From an uncultured Alistipes sp. (GTDB lineage Bacteria > Bacteroidota > Bacteroidia > Bacteroidales > Rikenellaceae): a stretch of DNA of 8,693 nucleotides. Numbering within the stretch: the first letter of the stretch is position 1; the number at the start of each line of letters is the position of its first letter. Where the stretch lies: positions 1 through 8,693 of the forward strand of contig CAAGKW010000013.1 of NCBI GenBank assembly GCA_900770585.1. The letters run 5' to 3'. Below the pieces are notes generated by a model that was given only the letters and a program-made list of their open reading frames with translations, made no database searches and was not told the origin of the DNA. A program made the translations under genes and the position numbers. Shown piece by piece: positions 1 through 6,331 of this stretch.

Positions 1-216
1 ATCGCGCAACTTGACGGGTTGCAATACTGGCAATCCCTGCTCGACGGCATACTGCTTGACGTCGCTCTGCTGGATTTTCTGACCGCGACCGGCGGGTTTA
101 TCGGGAGTGGTTACGACGCCGACAATGTTGTAGCCACCCTCGACCAAGGCGCGGAGTGAGGTTACGGCAAACTCGGGCGTACCCATAAAAACTATGCGTA
201 AATCTTTGGCATTCAT
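1..216 (-). CDS. fmt: Methionyl-tRNA formyltransferase, N-terminal part (cut by window edge)
   Basis: Transfers a formyl group from 10-formyl-tetrahydrofolate to the methionine on initiator tRNA in the cytoplasm, preparing it for translation initiation. Seventy-two codons are visible from the ATG at 216-214 to the window edge, so most of the protein (family members are about 310-320 residues) lies outside. The family signature is clear: RIVFMGTPEFAV at residues 7-18 begins the nucleotide-binding-like Rossmann fold, followed by the hallmark TTPDKPAGRGQK at about 36-47 and LPVLQP at 62-67. This is colinear with the start of E. coli Fmt. The ATG lies 3 nt after the lptG stop and in the same frame (TAA, ACA, ATG), so the two genes are almost certainly co-transcribed and may be translationally coupled. 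No separate promoter is visible. Identity is near certain; only the C-terminal part is unseen. Confidence 0.95.
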   Translation of the reverse strand, partial: MNAKDLRIVFMGTPEFAVTSLRALVEGGYNIVGVVTTPDKPAGRGQKIQQSDVKQYAVEQGLPVLQPVKLRD

Positions 217-219
217 TGT

Positions 220-1710
220 TTATTGCTTTTTCTTCGGTTTGAGTTTTGCGAATATCGGTGTCAGTTTGTCGCGAATTGGGTCGACAAACTTTTTGACGTG
301 GCTATAATACCATTCGACATTGAATAGATTCGAATCGTTTGTGGCTTTGTAGATTAGGAACGCCGCCAGCGGACCGAGGATAAAGGTCGAGAGCCACATA
401 CCTGCGGTTGCGCTCCACGTACCCTCTTTTGCGATTTTCTCTCCCGAGGTGCTGATGATGTAGTAGATCACGAAGAAGATCACCGAAATGACAATCGGCA
501 TACCCAGACCACCCTTGCGAATGATAGCACCCAATGCTGCTCCGATCGCAAAGAAGATCAAGATCGAAACGGGCAACGATATTTTGCGATGCCACTCTAC
601 TTTACTGATGTTCAATTGATTGATAGCCTCCTTGCTCGAAGCCTCGTCCCACGTGAACGATGCTCGTGACGATGCGGCTGCACTTCGAGCCTGCGCCCAA
701 AGGTTTTTACGTTCGTAGATGTCGAGTGCGGCAATCGAGTCCTCGTACAATACAGCTTGGTACGCTCCTTTATCAATATCAACTTTCAGACTATCGGGTA
801 CGGGCAGAATGCTCACGTCCTCTTGGAAAATCTGCTCTTTGAGCAACGGCTCGTAAGAACGTGTGGTTGTGACGGTTACGAGATGTTCGAGCGAGTCGAT
901 CGACTGTTCCAACTCGCTGATATTCTTGGTTCGACCCGATGAGAACAGATCGGCATTTGTGCGGGCAAAATCGAATCCCGATGTCGGAATTGCGCCATTT
1001 TGCTCGGTGAAGAATGAACGACGTAAGTTGTTCTTGTCATACCAGGTGTTGCTGCGCGTTTGCTCATACGACTCACCGTTGTAGAGCGTTACGAGCAGGA
1101 ATTTCTTGTCGTCCGACAGTCGAATGTAACCCGAATCAGCCACCATAGTGGTCATATTACCGCTGTTGTTACGGTTGTCATAGATCAGCACGTCGCGCAG
1201 CAGGTGTGTTTCGGGGTCCTGCTTACCGACGCGAATACTCATATTGTCAACACCGTTGAAGAATACACCGTCTTGAAACTCAATCGATTGCTTCTGTTGT
1301 CGAATGTCGTAGAGTATGCTGTACATCTTTTTGTTCGAATAAGGAACAAGGTTGTTTGCCGCAAAGAAACTACCGATTGCCACGAAGAATACGATTACAA
1401 ACAGCGGTTTGAGAATTTGCATCAGTGACATACCCGCCGATTTCATCGCCAGCAACTCATAGTTCTCGCCCAGGTTGCCCATTGTCATAATTGCCGCGAA
1501 GAGCGTAGCCAGCGGCAGACCCATTGGGATCATTGCGGCCATTGCATAGAACATCAGCTCAATAATGACCTTCCCATCGATACCCTTTCCCACCAGCTCG
1601 TCGATGTGCTGCCAGACGAAGTTCATCATCAGCACGAACATCACGATTAGGAATGTGAGCACCATCGGTCCCAAATATGATTTGAGAATGAATTTATGTA
1701 TCTTTTTCAT
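220..1710 (-). CDS. LptF/LptG family (YjgP/YjgQ) lipopolysaccharide-export permease
   Basis: Inner-membrane permease of the Lpt machine, which, with the LptB ATPase, pulls lipopolysaccharide out of the inner membrane and hands it to the periplasmic bridge. The 496-residue protein has the family layout. Three membrane segments lie at about 14-34, 50-75 and 100-120, then a periplasmic beta-rich (jellyroll-like) region at about 125-255, then three more segments at about 376-398, 403-422 and 435-455. Typical motifs are GENYELLAMKSAGMS (81-95), which corresponds to the cytoplasmic coupling-helix region that contacts LptB, and EWHRKISLPVSI (372-383) before the fourth segment. It is longer than the roughly 360-residue E. 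coli proteins because of a helical, charged stretch at about 262-350; a long insert here is common in Bacteroidota. A lysine-rich tail ends the protein. Whether it acts as LptF, LptG or both cannot be told from sequence alone. It overlaps the upstream permease gene by 4 nt (ATGA) and precedes fmt. Confidence 0.92.
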   Translation of the reverse strand: MKKIHKFILKSYLGPMVLTFLIVMFVLMMNFVWQHIDELVGKGIDGKVIIELMFYAMAAMIPMGLPLATLFAAIMTMGNLGENYELLAMKSAGMSLMQILKPLFVIVFFVAIGSFFAANNLVPYSNKKMYSILYDIRQQKQSIEFQDGVFFNGVDNMSIRVGKQDPETHLLRDVLIYDNRNNSGNMTTMVADSGYIRLSDDKKFLLVTLYNGESYEQTRSNTWYDKNNLRRSFFTEQNGAIPTSGFDFARTNADLFSSGRTKNISELEQSIDSLEHLVTVTTTRSYEPLLKEQIFQEDVSILPVPDSLKVDIDKGAYQAVLYEDSIAALDIYERKNLWAQARSAAASSRASFTWDEASSKEAINQLNISKVEWHRKISLPVSILIFFAIGAALGAIIRKGGLGMPIVISVIFFVIYYIISTSGEKIAKEGTWSATAGMWLSTFILGPLAAFLIYKATNDSNLFNVEWYYSHVKKFVDPIRDKLTPIFAKLKPKKKQ

Positions 1711-2543
1711 CGGCTCGTTGCAGGTTTAGTTTTGCTACGTGTGGGTAGCAGTTTGACGATTATAAGTGTGAGCGTCAGTACAAAAATAATCACTGCGCTC
1801 GGTGGAATTTCGAAGTAATAACTTGCGGTCAATCCAACGATGTTGGCTACCATTCCGACCACTGCTGACCAGATTGTGATGGCGCGGTATGATTTGGTTA
1901 CGGAATTGACAATAACGGCGGGCATAGTCAGTAGCGAAATGAGAAGGATAATACCCATAGCTCTGATTGATAGCACGATAGTCGCTGCAACCACTATTGC
2001 CATAATGTACGAAATGGCACGCGTCGGGATGCCCTGCGAGGCGGCATATTCGCGGTCGAAAGCCACGAACATCACCTGCTTTAACCATACGATAGCTCCG
2101 ATAATAAGCAACAGGCAGAGCACTCCGAGAGCCACCACATCGCCACGCGTAACGGTGATAATGCTACCAAACAGATATGCTGACAGATCGCCGGCTGCGT
2201 ACCCCGGTCTTAGATTCATAAAGACAATACCGATTGCCATTCCGACCGACCAGACGATGCCGATTGCCGAGTCTTGGCGAATACGTCCGCGCTCGCTCGC
2301 CCACTCAATTCCAATGGCTGACAACAGAGCGAAAATCATTGCACCTGCGATCGGATTTGTGCCGGCATAGAGTGCAATACCCATACCTCCGAATGACGAA
2401 TGGGTAATGCCGCCGCTCAGGAAGACCATACGTCGAGCAACGATATAGGTACCCACAATGCCACACGCTATGCCCGATAAGATGCAGGCATAGAGCGCAT
2501 TGCTCAAATGAGGGTAATTCAGTATGTCGTTAATAAAGTCCAT
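1707..2543 (-). CDS. Zinc/manganese-type metal ABC transporter permease (ABC-3 family)
   Basis: Membrane subunit of an ABC importer for a divalent metal (ZnuB/MntB/TroC type), normally working with an ATPase and a periplasmic metal-binding protein. The 278-residue protein has the usual length and about eight hydrophobic segments. Family motifs appear in order: FLSGGITHSSFGGMGIAL (41-58) with the conserved-type His48, DSAIGIVWSVGMAIG (91-105), DLSAYLFGSI (119-128), FDREYAASQG (162-171), MGIILLISLLTMPA (196-209) and a C-terminal GLTASYYFEIPPSA (237-250). The ATG at 2543 is favoured because a matching promoter lies just upstream and the N-terminus fits the family. Neither an ATPase nor a binding-protein gene is next to it, so those partners must lie elsewhere. 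Zinc versus manganese or iron cannot be decided from the sequence. Its TGA overlaps the lptF/lptG-type start, implying translational coupling. Confidence 0.93.
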   Translation of the reverse strand: MDFINDILNYPHLSNALYACILSGIACGIVGTYIVARRMVFLSGGITHSSFGGMGIALYAGTNPIAGAMIFALLSAIGIEWASERGRIRQDSAIGIVWSVGMAIGIVFMNLRPGYAAGDLSAYLFGSIITVTRGDVVALGVLCLLLIIGAIVWLKQVMFVAFDREYAASQGIPTRAISYIMAIVVAATIVLSIRAMGIILLISLLTMPAVIVNSVTKSYRAITIWSAVVGMVANIVGLTASYYFEIPPSAVIIFVLTLTLIIVKLLPTRSKTKPATSR

Positions 2544-2551
2544 AAATCTCG

Positions 2552-2565
2552 CGCGTACGTATGCG
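2552..2565. promoter_or_regulatory. Near-perfect 14-bp palindrome in the leader of the metal-permease operon
   Basis: The plus-strand sequence CGCGTACGTATGCG is an inverted repeat with a perfect TACGTA core and CGC/GCG arms. One symmetric base pair is broken, at the fourth position from each end. It lies between the minus-strand -7 element (2576-2583) and the permease ATG (2543), near the expected transcription start. The position would suit a repressor operator, for example for a metal-sensing regulator, or a small hairpin in the 5' leader. It does not match any operator consensus I can name with confidence, and a palindrome of this size can occur by chance. Confidence 0.3.
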
Positions 2566-2575
2566 TATCAACCTG

Positions 2576-2607
2576 CAAATTTACATTTTTTCGTCGACCT
2601 TGCCAAA
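2576..2607 (-). promoter_or_regulatory. Bacteroidota-type promoter for the metal permease-LptF/G-fmt operon
   Basis: Read on the minus strand, TTTG (2607-2604) is followed after 20 nt by TAAATTTG (2583-2576). This is an exact match to the TAnnTTTG -7 element, with the expected spacing to the -33 TTTG of the Bacteroidota primary sigma factor. The transcript would start near 2570 and leave a leader of roughly 27 nt before the ATG at 2543. Confidence 0.75.
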
Positions 2608-2665
2608 TCGTGTGGCATAATTCTGCGTTCTGCGTGGCTTGGAGGCGAATATTTGTCGCGATTGA

Positions 2666-2695
2666 TTGTTTTTGTATCCGTTTTTTGTAATTTCG
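2666..2695 (+). promoter_or_regulatory. Bacteroidota-type promoter for mtaB
   Basis: TTG at 2666-2668 is followed after 19 nt by TAATTTCG at 2688-2695, a one-mismatch match to TAnnTTTG. It lies 25 nt before the mtaB ATG, which predicts a short leader starting near 2700. It is back to back with the minus-strand promoter; the -33 elements are about 60 bp apart, so the two genes share this 177-bp control region. Confidence 0.6.
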
Positions 2696-2720
2696 CGCTG
2701 TAAATGTATTACGAAAAACA

Positions 2721-4031
2721 ATGAATGAGAATCGTGGTCGTCGAGTGAGTTTTCATACACTCGGCTGTAAACTCAATTTTTCGGAGAGTTCGACCCTCGC
2801 GCGCGAGTTCGAACAGAACGGATATGTACGTGTGGCAAATGAGCGTGATGCCGATGTATGCGTGATCAATAGTTGCTCGGTAACGGAGCACGCCGATAAG
2901 AAATGTCGTAATTTGGTGCGCAAGATCCACCGTCGCAATCCGTCGGCAATCATCGCCGTTACGGGTTGTTATGCACAGCTCAAGCCGCACGAAATTGCAA
3001 AGATTGATGGCGTAGATATTGTATTGAGTAACAACGATAAAGGCGATTTATATCAACGAGTTGCTGAACTTATGGGAAGTAAGGCCGACTCGCCCTTCGT
3101 GACGAACTGTCAGACCGAGGAATTGACCCGTTTCTTCGCAGCTTTTTCGAGTGGCGATCGCACACGAACTTTTCTCAAAGTGCAGGACGGTTGCGACTAT
3201 AAGTGTGCCTATTGCACGATCCACTATGCACGAGGGTCGAGCCGAAATATGCCCATTGCTGATTTGGTCGAGGAGGCGCGCGAGATAGCCCGTTTAGGTC
3301 AGAAGGAGATTGTTATTACGGGTATCAATACGGGCGATTTTGGTCGCACAACGGGCGAAAGCTTCTACGATTTGTTGCGTGCGTTGGACGAGGTCGAGGG
3401 TATCGAACGCTATCGAATTTCGTCAATTGAGCCGAATCTTTTGACTGATGAAATTATCGAGTTGTGTGCTCGTTCGACAAAGTTTCAACCCCACTTCCAT
3501 ATCCCGTTGCAGAGCGGTTGCGATAGTGTTTTGGCGCGTATGCGACGACGCTATACCACAGCACGTTACGCCGATCGAATTGAAGCAGTGCGTAAACTGA
3601 TGCCCGACGCCTTTATTGGTATTGACGTGATCGTTGGATTCCCCGGTGAAACGGACGAAGATTTTCAGACTACCTACGACTTCTTGGAACGATTGTCGCC
3701 CGCCTATCTGCACATTTTCCCCTTCTCGGAGCGAGCAGGAACGCCTGCGGTCGCAATGCCCGATAAGGTGCCGCCTCACGTTTCGGCTGAGCGCGCTAAG
3801 CGACTCGATGGACTCTGCCAGCGTCTGCACCGTCAATTTTGCGAGCAACATATTGGCCAGACGGCAGAGGTGTTGTTCGAAGGTCCGACAAAGGGCGGTA
3901 TGATGTCGGGATTTACGGCGAACTACATCAAGGTCTTGGCTCCCTATGATCGTTCGCTGATCAACAAGATTGTATGCGTAAAGTTGGATTCTGTGGAGGA
4001 TAATTGCGATATGGTTGCGCATTTATTATAA
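2721..4031 (+). CDS. mtaB: tRNA N6-threonylcarbamoyladenosine(37)-C2 methylthiotransferase (MtaB)
   Basis: Radical-SAM enzyme that adds a methylthio group to t6A at position 37 of ANN-decoding tRNAs, giving ms2t6A, which steadies codon reading. The 436 residues show all three domains. The N-terminal UPF0004 domain begins with VSFHTLGCKLNFSES and has candidate cluster ligands Cys16, Cys52 (NSCSVTEHADKKCR) and Cys83 (GCYAQ). The radical-SAM core carries CDYKCAYC at 158-165, the CxxxCxxC motif for the SAM-binding 4Fe-4S cluster, followed by RGSSRN and the later HIPLQSGCDSVLARMRRRYT and IGIDVIVGFPGETDEDF. A C-terminal TRAM RNA-binding domain occupies about 375-436. TLGCKLN at the start and the YTTARY region separate MtaB from the related MiaB and RimO. 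The ATG at 2721 is preceded by a matching promoter and overlaps the stop of a six-codon mini-ORF. The gene stands alone between two promoters. Confidence 0.95.
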   Translation: MNENRGRRVSFHTLGCKLNFSESSTLAREFEQNGYVRVANERDADVCVINSCSVTEHADKKCRNLVRKIHRRNPSAIIAVTGCYAQLKPHEIAKIDGVDIVLSNNDKGDLYQRVAELMGSKADSPFVTNCQTEELTRFFAAFSSGDRTRTFLKVQDGCDYKCAYCTIHYARGSSRNMPIADLVEEAREIARLGQKEIVITGINTGDFGRTTGESFYDLLRALDEVEGIERYRISSIEPNLLTDEIIELCARSTKFQPHFHIPLQSGCDSVLARMRRRYTTARYADRIEAVRKLMPDAFIGIDVIVGFPGETDEDFQTTYDFLERLSPAYLHIFPFSERAGTPAVAMPDKVPPHVSAERAKRLDGLCQRLHRQFCEQHIGQTAEVLFEGPTKGGMMSGFTANYIKVLAPYDRSLINKIVCVKLDSVEDNCDMVAHLL

Positions 4032-4045
4032 AAGTTGTATATTTG
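4015..4045 (+). promoter_or_regulatory. Bacteroidota-type promoter for the HAMP-protein/trkH/SPOR operon
   Basis: TTG at 4015-4017 lies inside the last codons of mtaB. It is followed after 20 nt by TATATTTG at 4038-4045, an exact TAnnTTTG match just past the mtaB stop. The predicted start near 4049 leaves a leader of about 27 nt before the ATG at 4076. This marks the beginning of a new transcription unit, although read-through from mtaB is possible because no terminator is visible. Confidence 0.75.
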
Positions 4046-4075
4046 CATTTTAGTGAGTAAAAATGTCAAAAAACG

Positions 4076-4855
4076 ATGAGAGGATTGCGTAAAAAGACAG
4101 TTACGGGCTTTGGCTGTATTGTGCTGTTATTGGCGTTTTCGGGTATTGTATCGATGCTCGAATTGGGTCGATTGAGCCGTGATGCCGAGGAGATTTTTGG
4201 TGCAAGCAAGCGTAATGTAGAGCTGGCGCAGGATATGCTCGATGCGGCTCAAAATCAACATACAGCCTTAATGCACATAGCCATTTTTGGTCAAACCGAG
4301 TTTGCCGATTCGTGTCGTCATAGTTCGGAGCGTCTGGCCGCAACGTTGGCACAGGCTCGTGAGGAGATATATGATGCGACCTCACTCGATTCGTTGTCAA
4401 TGGCGGCAGCGCGATTGGCTACTACGGTTGATGATTTTATGGCGATTGAGCAGCCGTTCGACCGCACAGATTCGATTGTGCACGCAAATGCTATGTGGTA
4501 CACCCGTCAATACGAGAGCGATTATGTCGAGTTGCATAATGCGGTGAAGAACTACATCACTTCGATGCAGGGCACGTTGGCACCGCGTACCGAGTTGCTG
4601 AAAAAGAATGCCTATCGTGCAGTTATGCCTGTGTTGATTACGCTGATTGTGACGATTTTGATCGTGCTGATGTTGTTCTATTTTGTGAATTGCTACGGCG
4701 TTCAGCCCATCACCGAACTGAATAAACGATTAGACGACTATCTGCGATATAAGTTGCCATTTGCTGCCAAGGGAGAGTTTGTCGACGAATTGGCGTCGAT
4801 CAAAGAGCAGATCGAGGTGCTCATTACACGTAATAAACGTCGTATTGATGAATAA
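4076..4855 (+). CDS. Receptor-like membrane protein with periplasmic helical bundle and terminal HAMP region, no output domain
   Basis: I do not recognise a named gene. The 259-residue protein is built like the front half of a chemoreceptor or sensor kinase. A basic N-terminus (RGLRKK) leads into membrane segment 1 (about 10-28). An all-helical extracytoplasmic region follows (about 29-178; four-helix-bundle MCP-like, with heptad-like runs at 34-65 and 84-120). Membrane segment 2 is at about 183-205. Next comes a HAMP-like region: the first helix contains VQPITELNKRLDDYL (209-223) with the characteristic proline, and the second contains GEFVDELASIKEQIEVLI (233-250). The protein ends nine residues later, where a kinase, cyclase or methyl-accepting domain would be expected. 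The downstream 13 nt before trkH are too short to hide a frameshifted output domain. It is the first gene after a strong-looking promoter and is followed closely by trkH, so a role as a sensor or regulatory partner of potassium uptake is plausible but inferred. The fold call is moderate in certainty; the gene itself is well supported. Confidence 0.75.
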   Translation: MRGLRKKTVTGFGCIVLLLAFSGIVSMLELGRLSRDAEEIFGASKRNVELAQDMLDAAQNQHTALMHIAIFGQTEFADSCRHSSERLAATLAQAREEIYDATSLDSLSMAAARLATTVDDFMAIEQPFDRTDSIVHANAMWYTRQYESDYVELHNAVKNYITSMQGTLAPRTELLKKNAYRAVMPVLITLIVTILIVLMLFYFVNCYGVQPITELNKRLDDYLRYKLPFAAKGEFVDELASIKEQIEVLITRNKRRIDE

Positions 4856-4868
4856 ACGATAAGCGACT

Positions 4869-6320
4869 ATGCGACTGAGTGTTATATTTAGATATATTGG
4901 CATTGTAATGCTTTTTTTGGCGTTGTTTATGTTGGCGTCGGCAGGCGTTTCGTACATCAACCACGTCGATACGGCATTCTATCCGTTGCTGATTTCGTTT
5001 ATGCTTACGGTCGTGCTTGGCGTCTTCCCGTTGATCTTTGTTAATAAGGATCCTAATGCGACGATGACCAACAAGGAGAGCTATTGTATCGTGGTCGGTG
5101 CTTGGTTACTGTCGTGTGTTGTCGGAATGTTCCCCTACTTGATTTGGGGCGGTGAGTTCTCGCTGATCAATGCTTGGTTTGAGAGTGTGTCGGGATTTAC
5201 AGCTACGGGAGCGTCTATTTTGAATGATATTGAGGCTCTGCCGCGCGGATTGCTATTCTGGCGATCGACGACTAATTGGGTTGGTGGTATTGGCGTTGTC
5301 ATCTTTGCAATGATGATTTTGCCGACGCTGGGGCGTAACAAAGCTTCGCTGACCAATGCCGAGCTGTCGTCAATGGCTAAGGATAATTACCACTATCGTT
5401 CGCAGCAGTTGATTCGAATTCTGCTGACAACCTATATTTGCGTTACGTCGCTTTGTATGCTTTCGCTGAAATTGGCCGGTATGACTTGGTTTGACGCTTG
5501 TGCGCACGCAATGTCGGCGGCAGCGACGGCTGGATTCAGCACCAAGAATGCAAGTATTGGTCACTTCGATAGCGTGGCAATCGAGATGATATTGATGATA
5601 ACAATGTTTATTTCGGCAATTCACTATGGCTTGCTGTTCTCGACATTGACGGGCAAACGTAATAATATATTCCGTTCGGAGGTGGTCAAAACCTACTTCA
5701 TCGCTTTGGTAGCAAGTTCGGTTATGATAGCGGTAAGTCTGCGAATAGCAGATGTCTATCCTACCCTGCTGTCGTCGTTCCGCCACTCGCTGTTTCAGGT
5801 GGTTTCGATCTCGACAACGGCAGGTTTTGCTACGGCTGACACTAATACTTGGACACCATTGGCGATTATGTTGCTGGTCTTTTTGTCGATGGTCGGAGCG
5901 TGTGCAGGCTCGACTACGGGTGGTTTGAAATTCGACCGCTTGATTTTGGCTGCAAAGTCGGTGAAGGCGCGTATCGTGCAGCAGCAACACCCCAATGCTA
6001 TCGTACGAATTAAGATTGATGGAGTGCTCCAACGTACTGACACGGTTGGCGCAGTGATGACCTTCATCGTGTTCTATGTTCTGTTGATATTGATTGGCGT
6101 ATTTGTCAATTCGCTTTACGGACTCGATCTGATGACGGGCTTTACCTCGGCCGTTTCGTGTGTTTCGAATGTAGGTCCTGCATTTGGTGAGGTTGGCTCG
6201 GTGCTGAACTATTCGTCAATGCCGGTTATGGTGAAGTTTACCGATACGCTATTGATGTTGTTCGGTCGTTTGGAGATTTTCGGTTTGATCCAGATATTTT
6301 TGATTAAATGGTGGGTTTAA
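4869..6320 (+). CDS. trkH: TrkH-family potassium uptake pore protein
   Basis: Inner-membrane pore of the Trk potassium-uptake system, normally gated by the cytoplasmic NAD/ATP-binding ring protein TrkA. The 483 residues match the usual TrkH length. Two leading membrane helices (about 8-28 and 36-57) precede four membrane-loop-membrane repeats. The four selectivity-filter loops are visible: TATGAS (111-116), TAGFST (220-225), TAGFAT (317-322) and SNVGP (433-437), each keeping the filter glycine. GACAGSTTGGLKFDR (343-357) matches the intramembrane gating loop of the third repeat, and LFGRLEIFG (464-472) is the typical C-terminal signature with its basic residue. No residue expected to be essential looks lost. 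The ATG at 4869 follows the receptor-like gene by 13 nt, and the stop is 11 nt before the SPOR-protein start, so this is one operon. No trkA gene lies in the window; one must be encoded elsewhere or replaced. Confidence 0.95.
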   Translation: MRLSVIFRYIGIVMLFLALFMLASAGVSYINHVDTAFYPLLISFMLTVVLGVFPLIFVNKDPNATMTNKESYCIVVGAWLLSCVVGMFPYLIWGGEFSLINAWFESVSGFTATGASILNDIEALPRGLLFWRSTTNWVGGIGVVIFAMMILPTLGRNKASLTNAELSSMAKDNYHYRSQQLIRILLTTYICVTSLCMLSLKLAGMTWFDACAHAMSAAATAGFSTKNASIGHFDSVAIEMILMITMFISAIHYGLLFSTLTGKRNNIFRSEVVKTYFIALVASSVMIAVSLRIADVYPTLLSSFRHSLFQVVSISTTAGFATADTNTWTPLAIMLLVFLSMVGACAGSTTGGLKFDRLILAAKSVKARIVQQQHPNAIVRIKIDGVLQRTDTVGAVMTFIVFYVLLILIGVFVNSLYGLDLMTGFTSAVSCVSNVGPAFGEVGSVLNYSSMPVMVKFTDTLLMLFGRLEIFGLIQIFLIKWWV

Positions 6321-6331
6321 GATTTTTGATT

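Noticed and set aside
1060..1428. 122-codon plus-strand frame inside the LptF/LptG gene
   Set aside because: Shadow of the real minus-strand gene. No promoter of the local type or family-like motif was seen.
1840..2370. 176-codon plus-strand frame inside the metal permease gene
   Set aside because: Runs opposite a gene with clear ABC-3 motifs. Its Ile/Ala/Pro/Thr-rich product is what the reverse complement of membrane-protein codons gives.
3423..4022. 199-codon open frame antisense to mtaB
   Set aside because: Lies inside the radical-SAM core and TRAM regions of mtaB. The translation has no recognisable motif, and it is explained by the codon bias of the real gene.
4063..4092. Nine-codon ATG frame overlapping the start of the receptor-like gene
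   Set aside because: It begins in the leader and ends at TAA inside the gene in another frame. It does not have the ATGA coupling layout seen at mtaB, and an ATG in an A-rich leader is easily chance.
4856..4868. Remnant of a lost kinase or methyl-accepting domain after the HAMP region
   Set aside because: Only 13 bases separate the stop codon from the trkH start, so there is no room for a decayed output domain.
5370..6032. Long open frame (220 codons) antisense to trkH
   Set aside because: It lies wholly inside a confidently identified gene, its product is rich in Arg, His, Cys and Gln with no domain-like pattern, and no promoter or partner gene supports it. It is a codon-bias shadow.
6308..6331. 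Upstream ATG as the start of the SPOR-domain protein
   Set aside because: It overlaps the trkH stop region and places eight residues before a textbook signal peptide that begins exactly at the ATG at 6332.
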